Made by a program: the position numbers and the translations under genes
Origin: an uncultured Candidatus Actinomarina sp.
GTDB taxonomy: Bacteria > Actinomycetota > Acidimicrobiia > Actinomarinales > Actinomarinaceae
Assembly (NCBI GenBank): GCA_902625455.1
Contig: CACOBL010000001.1
Coordinates: 308,191 to 372,190, forward strand
Reading direction: 5' to 3'
Length of the DNA stretch: 64,000 nucleotides
Shown here: positions 9,846 through 20,040 of the stretch, piece after piece
How positions within the stretch are numbered: position 1 is the first letter of the stretch
Layout of the letters: each line of letters begins with the position of its first letter
The notes under the pieces: generated by a model
The model's database searches: none
The model's input: only the letters and a program-made list of their open reading frames with translations
What the model was told of the DNA's origin: nothing

Positions 9846-11087
9846 GTTTTTAACACCTATAATTTCAGCAACTTTATCAGAGAACTCGACCTTACCATCT
9901 TCAGTTTGGTTATTTTCAATTAAGGCAATTAATATTCTTCCCACTGCAATTGCGGTTCCATTTAGAGTATGTAACACACTTGTTTCTCCATCTGATTTTG
10001 CTCTTATGTTAAGCCTTCTTGCTTGAAAGCTTGTTGTGTTAGAGCAAGAAGTAACTTCTCTGTATGTGTTTTGACTTGGTATCCATGCTTCAATATCATA
10101 CTTTTTAGCAGCAGAGGCCCCTAAGTCTCCTGCGCAAACGTCTACAACTCTATATGGAATCTCCAAAGCCTGTAAGAGTTCTTCTTCAATTGAGAGAATA
10201 AATTCATGTTCCTCTTCAGATTTTTCAGGGTTGCAGAAGGAAAACATTTCAACTTTGTCGAATTGATGTACTCTAAATATTCCTGTAGTGTCTTTTCCAT
10301 ATGTTCCAGCTTCACGCCTAAAGCATGTAGAGAATCCTGCGTATCTAATTGGTAGATTTTTAATGTCTAAAATTTCATCACTATGCAAAGCTGCCAATGG
10401 TACTTCTGAAGTTCCAACTAAATATAAATCATCATTTGGAATTTCATACACCTGCTCAGCATCATCGGGGAAAAATCCTGTTCCATATAATGCATTTTCT
10501 CTAACTAAAACTGGTGGCACAGTAGGTGTGAAGCCTTTGTTTGAGAGAATATCTAAAGCCCAGGAAACAAGATTGAATTCAATTTTTACTAAATCACCAA
10601 ATAAGTAAGAAAATCGTGAACCAGATACTTCAGATGCTTTTTGAACATCAATTAAATCTAATTTTTCTGCAATCTCTAAATGATCTTTTGGATTATCTAT
10701 ATTTTTTATTTCACCGACTTGTTTTATTTCCGCATTGTCTTCATCAGTTTTACCATCAGGAGATGTTGATGAAATTAAATTTGGAATTTTTACCCATAAA
10801 TCATAAAAAACTTTGTCTTTTTCCTCTACCTCATCAAATAGTTTTTTTACATTTTCACTAATTTGAGAAGCTTTTTCCAGTAGTGCTTCTTTTTCTTTTG
10901 GTTCGGCATTAGCTATATCTTTACCTAAAGATTTTTGATCTGCTCTTAATTTTTCTGCTTCAAACCTGAGTTTTCTTCTAGATTCATCTAGTTCAATTAA
11001 TTGTTCAAGGTCAACATCGAGGTTCCTTCTTTTTAGATTATCTTTCAAAGAATCTAAATCATTTTTAAGTAACAAAGGATCTAACAT
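9837..11087 (-). CDS. serS: Seryl-tRNA synthetase
   Basis: MLDPLLLKNDLDSLK coiled-coil arm; GTSEVPLAALH, FRREAGTYGKDTTGIFRVHQFDKVEMF. Confidence 0.97.
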   Translation of the reverse strand: MLDPLLLKNDLDSLKDNLKRRNLDVDLEQLIELDESRRKLRFEAEKLRADQKSLGKDIANAEPKEKEALLEKASQISENVKKLFDEVEEKDKVFYDLWVKIPNLISSTSPDGKTDEDNAEIKQVGEIKNIDNPKDHLEIAEKLDLIDVQKASEVSGSRFSYLFGDLVKIEFNLVSWALDILSNKGFTPTVPPVLVRENALYGTGFFPDDAEQVYEIPNDDLYLVGTSEVPLAALHSDEILDIKNLPIRYAGFSTCFRREAGTYGKDTTGIFRVHQFDKVEMFSFCNPEKSEEEHEFILSIEEELLQALEIPYRVVDVCAGDLGASAAKKYDIEAWIPSQNTYREVTSCSNTTSFQARRLNIRAKSDGETSVLHTLNGTAIAVGRILIALIENNQTEDGKVEFSDKVAEIIGVKNLG

Positions 11088-11090
11088 AAA

Positions 11091-12074
11091 TTAGCTTTCT
11101 GGTGGTATAAACCCATAAACTGACAACAAGTTATCTGTAAGTTCTTCTTCATCTTCAATTTCTTCAATTTTTATAAACCATTCGTGTTGGACGCCTTTTT
11201 CTATATTAATGGTATCAGTAAGAAAAATTTTGCTTTCTTTTGGTCCTATTGAACTAATTTTATTCTGAGATTCGTACACAGTTTCACCGAATTCATCTGT
11301 AACTAAAATTAGCACTACTATATCGTAAGAATCAATATTTCCCTCATTTGATATAACTACTTGAAGAGCGACCGGTTCGTCAAGGAGAACGGCTACATCG
11401 TCTTCAGTAAAAGCGATTGGCATTGGAACAAATTCAGTTCCTGCTACAGCAAGGTTTTTCTGTAAGAACAAACCACCTGTACTTCTTTTTGCTTTGTCTA
11501 CAAGTAGGTCTGCAAATTGATACGAATTATCTTCAATTCCTATGTATTCAATTTGATAAAAATTTGGCAAAAAAGTTCCATCTATTGAAGCATTCTGTCT
11601 TAAAAGAAACAGAAATTCAGAATATGCTTCATCACCGATAGATAAATCAATGATACTTTGCGCTATTGATTCCTCAATGTTGATAGAGTTTGGATTGTCA
11701 ATAAGTGTGATTATAGAAATTTCAAATAACTCTACTCCCTCTAACCAACTGTTAACAGCTATTTCTAATAATTGCTTTTCCTTAGAGGTATATTCAACAT
11801 TGTTTGTGTTCAACAGTTGATAAGCTTCTTGAGAGTTATTACGAATATCATTGATATTATTTTCAAATCTTTCTCTACTAACTTCTGAAAAATCTAAAAG
11901 CTCTTTAAAATTTTCTGAATTTAAATTATGTATTTCAGAAATGGTAGCCGCATCTGATAAAAATTGATTAAACTCTTCTGCTTGATTTAATTCATCAAAA
12001 TAAGTTATCGAAGCATATGACAACACAGCAATTATTAATGTTAAACCTGTTATTTTAAATATATTATTTTTCAT
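11091..12074 (-). CDS. Hypothetical membrane-anchored protein
   Basis: N-terminal TM segment (MKNNIFKITGLTLIIAVLSYASITYF); start placed at the internal ATG 12074. Confidence 0.6.
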   Translation of the reverse strand: MKNNIFKITGLTLIIAVLSYASITYFDELNQAEEFNQFLSDAATISEIHNLNSENFKELLDFSEVSRERFENNINDIRNNSQEAYQLLNTNNVEYTSKEKQLLEIAVNSWLEGVELFEISIITLIDNPNSINIEESIAQSIIDLSIGDEAYSEFLFLLRQNASIDGTFLPNFYQIEYIGIEDNSYQFADLLVDKAKRSTGGLFLQKNLAVAGTEFVPMPIAFTEDDVAVLLDEPVALQVVISNEGNIDSYDIVVLILVTDEFGETVYESQNKISSIGPKESKIFLTDTINIEKGVQHEWFIKIEEIEDEEELTDNLLSVYGFIPPES

Positions 12075-12166
12075 TTGTGCTGATCTGTTTGTCTTTACGA
12101 ACAATATTGTACTTCTTTATTAAGTCTAAGAAAACTAATACATTTCACAACTATCATTATTACTAA

Positions 12167-12820
12167 ATGAAAAATAGCAAAGCAATATGGACGGTAAAAA
12201 CAGAATGTGGTCCAGTTAGAAAAAAAAACGAAGATGCCATATATCCTGATAAGTCAGGTTCTTCAACCTTACCAATAAAAGCAGGAATATTTGATGGAAT
12301 GGGTGGTCATAAAAAAGGTGAAGTTGCCAGTTTGATAGCTTCAGAGGTAATGAGTAATAGTTTTGAAAAAATTTCTGATTATGTGAATCTTGCTAATAAA
12401 AATATTTTAGATTATCAAAATCAGCATTCCGAAGCAATGGGTATGGGGACAACAATGACTATCGTTGAAATTGATCAGAAAAACGTTCTGCATTTGGCAC
12501 ACGTCGGAGATAGTAGGTGTTATGTTCTAAATAACAGAAATTTAATACAGCTCACCAAAGATGAGAATGTTCCTGGTTATCAAAATGTACTTACTCAGGC
12601 TTTGGGAACTAAAGAAAAGTTAAAAATTCAAACTAAAGATTTTCAACTTGCAATTGGCGATGTTGTGTTTTTATGTACAGATGGTGTTTATAACGAAATA
12701 GGTGACGAATATCTAAAAAATAAATTAATGGATGGGGTTACAGCAGAATCTCTCATTAGTGAAGTTTTATTACAAAACCCAAAAGATAATATATCGGCAA
12801 TAATAATTAATGTGATTTGA
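12167..12820 (+). CDS. PP2C-family serine/threonine phosphatase (PstP-like)
   Basis: GIFDGMGGHKKGEVAS, HVGDSRCYV, LCTDGVYNEIGD; adjacent to the kinase. Confidence 0.92.
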   Translation: MKNSKAIWTVKTECGPVRKKNEDAIYPDKSGSSTLPIKAGIFDGMGGHKKGEVASLIASEVMSNSFEKISDYVNLANKNILDYQNQHSEAMGMGTTMTIVEIDQKNVLHLAHVGDSRCYVLNNRNLIQLTKDENVPGYQNVLTQALGTKEKLKIQTKDFQLAIGDVVFLCTDGVYNEIGDEYLKNKLMDGVTAESLISEVLLQNPKDNISAIIINVI

Positions 12821-14592
12821 TTATGAAAATTGGACAAATTATAAAAGAGCGATATGAAATAGTTGAGATCCTAGGTGAAGGAGGAATGGCTTTTGTCTAT
12901 AAAGCGAAAGACAAACAACTTCAAAGATATGTAGCAATCAAGACGCTAAAACCAAATTATGTAAATCAGGAAAAATTTGTTGATCGTTTCAGGCGTGAAG
13001 CTCAAACAGCTGCTAATTTAAATCACCCAAATATAGTCCAGATTTTTGATTGGGGAATTGATGATGAACCATATTTCGTAATGGAGTATATAGAGGGTAA
13101 TACTTTGACTTCAATAATCTCTGGAAATAGAACTGTTGGACTAAATGATATTTTATATATTGGATCACAAGTTGCAAATGGTCTAAAAGAAGCCCATAAA
13201 CGTGGTTTAGTTCATAGAGATATTAAACCGGGAAATATAATGATTACTCCAGATGGTAAAGTCAAAGTTACAGATTTTGGAATAGTTTCATTGCAAAATG
13301 AAGAAAGTGATATTACTAAAACTGGTGCTGTTCTTGGTACTGCAAGTTATATCTCACCAGAACAGGCACAGGGAAAACCAGTTTCGTTTGAATCAGATTT
13401 ATATTCCCTTGGTACAGTGCTGTATGAATTAATCGCAGGAAAACCACCATTTACAGGTGACTCACCAATTGCAACAGCTACAAAACATTTGACTGATAAA
13501 CCAGAAAAATTGTCGAATTTCAGGAAAGACATTCCAAAGGCACTAGAAAATGCAATTTTAAAACTACTTGAGAAAAGACCATCTGATAGATTCAAATCTG
13601 CAGAAGATTTGAGAGCTTTACTACTACAGCAAAGAAAACAAATTCAAATTAATCAAACTCAAGAAAATCTCGTAGATTTAACAAACCCGAAAATTAAATT
13701 TAGATTTACTTTACCGGCATTGATAATATCTGTAGCACTTGTTTTTGGCACCGTCTGGGCATTATCAAATGTATTTGATGGTCTTCCTGTTGATGGAGGT
13801 GCTCCAACTTTAGTTGAGATACCTGACTTAACTGGAAGTGAACAAGCGCAGGCACTCAATGATTTACAATCACTTGGATTTATTGTAGGAATTGAAAATG
13901 CTGCTGATTCTTCTGTGCCTGCTGGTTTTGTTATTACAACTCAGCCTCCTGCAAATACAATTACTAATCCAGATACATTAGTGACAATTATTGTTTCAGT
14001 TGGTCCTGAAGCTTTCCCTGTCCCTTATGTTGTTGACCTTGAAGTAGCAAGAGGGGTTTATGTTATTAAGGAAAGTGGATTTCAAGTAGGACAACAACTG
14101 GAAATAAATGATGATAATATTCCGAGAGGATTTATAATTTCTCAGAATCCTATTGCTGGGACAAAAATGAGTCCTGATTCAACGGTCGATTTAGTTATTT
14201 CAGCTGGACCGAGTTTGATTGAAATAAGTGACCTATCAAGAAAGTCTATAGTTGATGCGATCCAAATTCTTGAAACACTTGGTTTTGAATATGAGTTTAT
14301 AGAAGAATACTCTGAAGATGTTTCTGTGGGACTTGTGTCACACACAATTCCACGAGCAGGTGAATTGGTAACTATTGATCAAGTAATTCAGGTAATAGTT
14401 TCTATTGGACTTAAAGTTGAAGTACCGAATTTAATTGGATTTACCTATCAAGAGGCATCTAATATATTGCAAGAAATAGGTCTCTTGCCATCAGCAAGTG
14501 GGGATACTGGAGGAAGAGTAAGTGAGCAAAACCCAAGAGAAGGTGAGTTTATTGATCCAGAAGGTTTTGTAGAATTAAGTTTTGGAAGTTAA
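12817..14592 (+). CDS. pknB: Serine/threonine protein kinase with PASTA repeats (PknB/StkP-like)
   Basis: GEGGMAFVYKAKD, HRDIKPGNIM, DFGIVS; one TM segment; about four C-terminal PASTA-like repeats. Confidence 0.92.
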   Translation: MIMKIGQIIKERYEIVEILGEGGMAFVYKAKDKQLQRYVAIKTLKPNYVNQEKFVDRFRREAQTAANLNHPNIVQIFDWGIDDEPYFVMEYIEGNTLTSIISGNRTVGLNDILYIGSQVANGLKEAHKRGLVHRDIKPGNIMITPDGKVKVTDFGIVSLQNEESDITKTGAVLGTASYISPEQAQGKPVSFESDLYSLGTVLYELIAGKPPFTGDSPIATATKHLTDKPEKLSNFRKDIPKALENAILKLLEKRPSDRFKSAEDLRALLLQQRKQIQINQTQENLVDLTNPKIKFRFTLPALIISVALVFGTVWALSNVFDGLPVDGGAPTLVEIPDLTGSEQAQALNDLQSLGFIVGIENAADSSVPAGFVITTQPPANTITNPDTLVTIIVSVGPEAFPVPYVVDLEVARGVYVIKESGFQVGQQLEINDDNIPRGFIISQNPIAGTKMSPDSTVDLVISAGPSLIEISDLSRKSIVDAIQILETLGFEYEFIEEYSEDVSVGLVSHTIPRAGELVTIDQVIQVIVSIGLKVEVPNLIGFTYQEASNILQEIGLLPSASGDTGGRVSEQNPREGEFIDPEGFVELSFGS

Positions 14593-15415
14593 AACTAAAA
14601 ATTTCAAGAATGTACTTTTAAAATGGTACAAAAGGAATAAAAGAGAATATTCCTGGAGAAACGACTCAGATCCTTGGAGTATTTACTTACTAGAAGTAAT
14701 TTCACAACAAACCCAACTGAGTAGGGCTGATAAATATTACAAAAAATTCATAAAAGAGTTTCCTGCTCCAAAAGATATGGCTACTTCTTCACTAAAAAAA
14801 ATATTAGAAATGTGGTCAGGCTTAGGTTATAACAGTAGAGCCAAAAGAATGTTTGAATCATCAAAAATAATAGCTGAAAAATCTTTTGATGGTTTATATC
14901 CTGACTTCCAACAATTACCGGGTGTTGGACCATACACAGAAAATGCATTACTTTCTTTTGTGTACAACGAAAAAGTAATAACTGAAGACATAAATGTAAA
15001 AAGAATTATTTCTAGATATTTTGGTGTAAAGAATCCAAAAAAATTCATTGAACGTTTTTCATCTTTGCTTTTAAAAAATACTGAATCAAGAAAATTGAAT
15101 CAAGCCTTAATGGATTTTGGAAGTATTATTTGTAGGCCTCGAAATCCATTATGTTTGAATTGTCCACTTGAAAATTCTTGTAAAAAATATTTCAATCTAG
15201 AAACAAAATCTCAAGAAAAATTTTTTGGTTCGAATAGAGAAGTCAGAGGAAAACTAATTAAAATACTCCTAAAAAAGGGAAGGCTAAATATCAATACCTT
15301 ACAACAAGAATTGAATACAGATCAAGAGAAGTTGGATAAAATAATAAAAAATTTGCAAAAGGATGGTTTAGTAAAGTTAAATAAGAATAATCTTATTGAT
15401 ATAAATTCAAGTTAA
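14582..15415 (+). CDS. mutY: A/G-specific adenine glycosylase
   Basis: WRNDSDPWSIYLLEVISQQTQ, LPGVGPYTENAL, 4Fe-4S motif CRPRNPLCLNCPLENSC. Confidence 0.9.
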   Translation: MEVKTKNFKNVLLKWYKRNKREYSWRNDSDPWSIYLLEVISQQTQLSRADKYYKKFIKEFPAPKDMATSSLKKILEMWSGLGYNSRAKRMFESSKIIAEKSFDGLYPDFQQLPGVGPYTENALLSFVYNEKVITEDINVKRIISRYFGVKNPKKFIERFSSLLLKNTESRKLNQALMDFGSIICRPRNPLCLNCPLENSCKKYFNLETKSQEKFFGSNREVRGKLIKILLKKGRLNINTLQQELNTDQEKLDKIIKNLQKDGLVKLNKNNLIDINSS

Positions 15416-15431
15416 TATTAGGTTGTAAATT

Positions 15432-15686
15432 ATGCCAGTATCAAAAAAAAGAACAAAAAATAGCAGACCTACGCGATCAAAAAATATTTCAAGTCAAATG
15501 TCATCAGGAAAAGGGCCTTCGCCAAAATGGTATGTGGTAACAATGTCTTCATTAATGATTATTGGAGTTTTGTTAATAGTCTTTAATTACTTAACACTAT
15601 TGCCTGGATCAGTTTCTAAATGGTATTTGTGGAGTGGTTTAGCATTAATTGGTGGTGGCTTTTTAATGACAACTAATTATAACTAA
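15432..15686 (+). CDS. crgA: Cell division protein CrgA-like (two TM)
   Basis: Basic N-terminus plus SPKWYVVTMSSLMIIGVLLIVFNYL ... WSGLALIGGGFLMTTNY, typical of actinobacterial CrgA. Confidence 0.85.
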   Translation: MPVSKKRTKNSRPTRSKNISSQMSSGKGPSPKWYVVTMSSLMIIGVLLIVFNYLTLLPGSVSKWYLWSGLALIGGGFLMTTNYN

Positions 15687-15717
15687 TCACTTTTAAAAAG
15701 ACTTTGGAAATAATCAA

Positions 15718-15948
15718 CTAATCGAGTGGTTGCATTTCTTCCTTACAATGCTTTGGTGGTTCATTGGCAACTACAGACTGCCTATTAATAGTAAGTTGGG
15801 TACCACACTTATTGCAGCTAAATGATTGTGATATCTCTACAACATCATCTGTATCAAGTTCTGGAGGTATGCTTGCTAAAGATGATATTGAGTTTCTGAG
15901 AAATCTAAATATGACAACACCTATAAATAAAGCTATTAAATATTCCAT
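15718..15948 (-). CDS. Small TM protein with zinc-ribbon-like CxxC...C
   Basis: N-terminal TM, then SCNKCGTQLTI...KHCKEEM. Confidence 0.6.
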   Translation of the reverse strand: MEYLIALFIGVVIFRFLRNSISSLASIPPELDTDDVVEISQSFSCNKCGTQLTINRQSVVANEPPKHCKEEMQPLD

Positions 15949-15950
15949 TG

Positions 15951-16133
15951 CTATGCAAAGTACCTAAATAAAGCGATTACTATTCCAATAGCTATCCAAG
16001 CTAAAGCTAGTGCCTTTTTATTTGCATCAGAAAGTTTTTGACGAGTGCGTTTAATTTCAATTTCATCATTAATTGATTCTTTAAGTTTTTTTAACTCGTT
16101 AACAGACAAATTTTCTAAATCTTTTTTATCCAT
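15951..16133 (-). CDS. Small hypothetical protein with C-terminal TM
   Basis: 60-aa ORF, coiled-coil-like N-terminus, LALAWIAIGIVIALF tail. Confidence 0.5.
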   Translation of the reverse strand: MDKKDLENLSVNELKKLKESINDEIEIKRTRQKLSDANKKALALAWIAIGIVIALFRYFA

Positions 16134-16153
16134 ATATTTAGATTAGCTTGTTG

Positions 16154-16226
16154 TGGAGATGATGGGACTTGAACCCACGACCCCCTGCTTGCAAAGCAGG
16201 TGCTCTTCCAGCTGAGCTACATCCCC
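16154..16226 (-). tRNA. tRNA-Ala(TGC)
   Basis: ggggatgtagctcagctggaagagcacctgctttgcaagcagggggtcgtgggttcaagtcccatcatctcca on the reverse strand. Confidence 0.94.
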
Positions 16227-16314
16227 TCGCCTTAATATTATGCCTTGAAAACGGGAGTAAATGAAAAAAAAATTTAAATATTTCTTTTGATAGACTATTG
16301 TTAATTAGACGTAA

Positions 16315-16389
16315 GGGCCTATAGCTCAGCCTGGTTAGAGCGCATCCCTGATAAGGATGAGGTCGTTAGTTCAAATCTAACTAGGCCCA
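16315..16389 (+). tRNA. tRNA-Ile(GAT)
   Basis: gggcctatagctcagcctggttagagcgcatccctGATaaggatgaggtcgttagttcaaatctaactaggccca. Confidence 0.94.
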
Positions 16390-16453
16390 CAATTCAAAAA
16401 AATTATATCTCTGACAATTATTGATATTAATTTTAAAAATATAAAATTTAATC

Positions 16454-18202
16454 ATGAACAAACATTCTACGCAAATATCTAACGTTTTAATAATTGGGAG
16501 CGGCGGCGCTGGACTCAGAGCTGCAATAGAAGCAAAACAACTTGGTATGGAAGTTACTGTTCTAGGAAAAAGACAAAGAACAGATGTCCATACTGTGTTG
16601 GCTGCAGGAGGGATTAATGCAGCTTTTGGAAATGTAGATAAAGAAGACTCATGGGAACAACATTTTGCAGATACCTATATTGAAGGATACGGGTTATCAG
16701 AACCTGAAGTTGTGGAATTGATGGCAAAAGAAGCACCAGACTTAGTGACTGAAATTGATTCTTGGGGAGCAAACTTTGCAAAATTAGATAATGGAAATAT
16801 AGATCAAAGATTTTTTGGAGCACATACCTATAGAAGAACTTGTTACTCAGGAGACTACACAGGGAGATCCATACTTTTTGCCTTAATAAACAAAGCTAAG
16901 TCCTTAGATATTCCAATTCATGACTCACAATACGTATCAGATTTACTTGTTGAAGATAATGTTTGCTTTGGAGCAATGGCTTTTGATATTCAAAGTGGGG
17001 AAAGAACTGTATACCTTGCAGATTCGGTAATAATTGCTGCCGGAGGACACACTCGTTTGTGGAGAAAAAGTTCTTCAAGAAGAAATGAAAATACAGGTGA
17101 TGGCTTTTATTTAGGGTTAAAAGCTGGATGCAAGTTAAGTGATATGGAAATGGTTCAATTTCATCCTACAGGTATGGTTATTCCTGAAGATATGGCTGGA
17201 ACATTGGTAACAGAAGCTGTTCGTGGAGAAGGTGGAAAGCTTTTAAATAGTGATGGCGAAAGATTTATGGAAAAGTACGACAAAGAAAGAATGGAATTAT
17301 CTACAAGAGATAGAGTAGCAATGGCTAACTATACAGAAATAGTTGAGGGAAGAGGGTCACCAAATGGAGGAGTTTTTCTCGATATAAGTCATAAAGGTAA
17401 AGATTTTATTATTGAAAAATTACCTAGAATGTATAGACAATTTTTAGATACTTTAATGATTGATATATCTAAATCTCCAATGGAAGTATCGCCAACCGCT
17501 CATTATTCAATGGGAGGAATTGTTGTCTCACCAAAAGAACATTGGACAGGTGTCGAAGGTTTATTTGCAGCAGGAGAAGTTACCGCCGGCTTGCACGGAG
17601 CAAATAGGTTGGGAGGGAACTCACTTGCAGAAATTTTAATTTTTGGCAAAAGAGCAGGTGCAGCAGCTTCAAAAAGATCTGAAGAAATCAACACTCATAT
17701 CAGATCAAAAAAAATAATTGAAAAAGCTCATGAGAACTTAAACTCTTCAATTAAAAACGGTTCTGAGGTTGCTCGTCCTCTACAAAGAGCATTGAGAAAT
17801 ATTATGTGGGAAAATGGAGGGGTAGTAAAAAATGAAGAAAAACTTAAAGAAGGTCTTAAAAAAATTGAAGATCTAAAAGAAGCCTCAAAAAATTTAGATG
17901 TGAGGCCAGATTCTGAAGGATATCAAGATCTTATGCTTGCTTTCGATTTAGAGGCCTCAATTGTTTCATCTGAAGCAACTCTATTAAGCGCACTTAATAG
18001 GAGAGAAAGTAGAGGAGCACACCAAAGAGAAGATTTTCCTGAAATAGTTAAAGATGAGAATGTAAATATAAGAATTGAACTTGATAAAGACCAATCTATT
18101 AGTTTATACAAAGAATCAATTCCGTCTCTAAATAAAAAATTGGAAGAATTGATAAATAAAACAAAGGAAATTAGTAGTTTTGAAGGAATGTTACTCGAAT
18201 AA
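16454..18202 (+). CDS. Fumarate reductase/succinate dehydrogenase-type flavoprotein subunit
   Basis: VLIIGSGGAGLRAAIEA, HTYRRTCYSGDYTGRSI, HYSMGGIVVSPKEHWTGVEGLFAAGEVTAGLHGANRLGGNSLAE. Confidence 0.9.
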   Translation: MNKHSTQISNVLIIGSGGAGLRAAIEAKQLGMEVTVLGKRQRTDVHTVLAAGGINAAFGNVDKEDSWEQHFADTYIEGYGLSEPEVVELMAKEAPDLVTEIDSWGANFAKLDNGNIDQRFFGAHTYRRTCYSGDYTGRSILFALINKAKSLDIPIHDSQYVSDLLVEDNVCFGAMAFDIQSGERTVYLADSVIIAAGGHTRLWRKSSSRRNENTGDGFYLGLKAGCKLSDMEMVQFHPTGMVIPEDMAGTLVTEAVRGEGGKLLNSDGERFMEKYDKERMELSTRDRVAMANYTEIVEGRGSPNGGVFLDISHKGKDFIIEKLPRMYRQFLDTLMIDISKSPMEVSPTAHYSMGGIVVSPKEHWTGVEGLFAAGEVTAGLHGANRLGGNSLAEILIFGKRAGAAASKRSEEINTHIRSKKIIEKAHENLNSSIKNGSEVARPLQRALRNIMWENGGVVKNEEKLKEGLKKIEDLKEASKNLDVRPDSEGYQDLMLAFDLEASIVSSEATLLSALNRRESRGAHQREDFPEIVKDENVNIRIELDKDQSISLYKESIPSLNKKLEELINKTKEISSFEGMLLE

Positions 18203-19987
18203 TTAAAAACTATTCGAATCTATAGAATATAAATTTTCTTTTCCTAACATGACTGATGAAAAATAACTACTAGCTAGTGGTAAAAGTTGCTCAATATAAA
18301 ATTTGGAAAGTGTAATTTTATCATTATAAAACCCAGCATTATCTTCAAGAAGATTTTTTGTAGCCGTTACTGCTGCTTTGCCCATATAGTGACCACCTAA
18401 AACCTGTCCAAACATTTTTAAATATGGTGTTCCACTTGCACTTACTCCAGCCAAATTACCTTTGCTTAATTCTATGAGTAAGTATTGCGTCGCTTCCTCA
18501 ATTTCAGCGACATGTCTTTCAAGTATCTCACTCAAAGGTTCTAAATTTTCATGTTCTTTCATGCTGCTAATGTTGGTTCTCATTTCTTTAAGTAAACTTT
18601 CCACAGCCTTACCATCATTAAGTGTGATTTTTCTAAATACCAAATCTTCTGCCTGAATGCCATTTGTGCCAGCGTAAATTGGAGCTATTCTTGCATCTCG
18701 AAAATACTGTGCAATTCCTGTTTCTTCAACATATCCCATACCACCATATACTTGAATAGCCATAGATGTTAGCTCAACACTTAAGTCTGATATCCAGGCT
18801 TTTGTTATTGGAGTTAAAATTCCACATCTTTCTTTTCCAAAATCTTTAAGTTCGCCTTCTGCAAAATATTCTAAATCTAACATAAGGTGATTGTCATAAT
18901 TCATATATCTCATTGCATCTAGATAAGACTTTATAGTCATGAGTGTTCTTCTTACATCTGCATGGTCTATAATTGATGAATCTTTTGCTTCTTCTTTAGT
19001 CATACCTACTGGTCTACCTTGAACCCTATCTCGTGCATACTGTGATGCCCCTTGAAGTGCACCTGAAGTACATGCAAGACCGTGCCCACCGGCTCGTATT
19101 CTTGCTTCATTGATTGTTGTAAACATATAATTCAATCCCATATTTTCTTCACCGATTAAGTATCCTACGGAGCCATCATATTCCATAACACATGTCGGAC
19201 TTCCGTGAATTCCTAATTTTTCTTCAATTGAAATGCAATTTACTTTATTGTGTCCACCAAGAGAACTGTCGTCATTTACAACAAACTTAGGGACAATAAA
19301 CATTGAAATACCTTTTGTTCCTTCTGGAGAACCAGGGACTTTAGCTAGAACTAAATGAATAATATTTTCAGATAAATCATGTTCACCTGATCCTATCCAA
19401 ATCTTTGTTCCAGTAATCCTATAAGTGCCGTCATCTTGTTTAGTAGCTTTTGTAGAAATATTGCTAAGATCTGAACCTGACTGTGGTTCACTTAAATTCA
19501 TAGTTCCAGTCCAATTACCAGCTACTAAATCTGGAAGATACATATCTTTCTGTCCTTGATTTGCATGAAAATTAATACCAGATATTGCACCAATACTTAA
19601 TCCTGGACCAAGAACAAATGCCATATTTGCAGTACAAAGAATTTCAAGAATAGCTGCTGATAAACCATAAGGTAATCCGCCTCCTCCAATATCCGATGGT
19701 AACGATATAGATGACCATCCAGCTTTTGTAAACTTTTCATAAGCTTCTTTAAATCCAGGTGGCATCTTTACTATTCCCTCGTCGAATATTGCACCATTCT
19801 TATCGCCAATTGAATTTATTGGTGCGAGAACTTCCTCAGCAAATTTTGCGCATTCTTCAACTATTGGTTCAAGGGTATCTAATCCGAAATCTTTAAATTT
19901 CTCAATTTTATTTAAAATGTTATAAGAATCTAACACATCGTATGCAAAAATTATGTCATTGATCGGCGCTTTGTAGTTAACTGCCAT
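18203..19987 (-). CDS. Acyl-CoA dehydrogenase
   Basis: MNLSEPQSGSDLSNISTKA, GTKIWIGSGEHDLSENIIHLVLA, QVYGGMGYVEETGIAQYFRDARIAPIYAGTNGIQ. Confidence 0.93.
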   Translation of the reverse strand: MAVNYKAPINDIIFAYDVLDSYNILNKIEKFKDFGLDTLEPIVEECAKFAEEVLAPINSIGDKNGAIFDEGIVKMPPGFKEAYEKFTKAGWSSISLPSDIGGGGLPYGLSAAILEILCTANMAFVLGPGLSIGAISGINFHANQGQKDMYLPDLVAGNWTGTMNLSEPQSGSDLSNISTKATKQDDGTYRITGTKIWIGSGEHDLSENIIHLVLAKVPGSPEGTKGISMFIVPKFVVNDDSSLGGHNKVNCISIEEKLGIHGSPTCVMEYDGSVGYLIGEENMGLNYMFTTINEARIRAGGHGLACTSGALQGASQYARDRVQGRPVGMTKEEAKDSSIIDHADVRRTLMTIKSYLDAMRYMNYDNHLMLDLEYFAEGELKDFGKERCGILTPITKAWISDLSVELTSMAIQVYGGMGYVEETGIAQYFRDARIAPIYAGTNGIQAEDLVFRKITLNDGKAVESLLKEMRTNISSMKEHENLEPLSEILERHVAEIEEATQYLLIELSKGNLAGVSASGTPYLKMFGQVLGGHYMGKAAVTATKNLLEDNAGFYNDKITLSKFYIEQLLPLASSYFSSVMLGKENLYSIDSNSF

Positions 19988-20040
19988 AACTTAATGATAA
20001 ATTGTGTTTGTTATAGTAAAAGTTGACAGATAATAATATT

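Noticed and set aside
14582-15415. MutY lacking a MutT-like C-terminal domain
   Set aside because: The winged-helix-like short C-terminus resembles other actinobacterial MutY proteins, so it is not novel.
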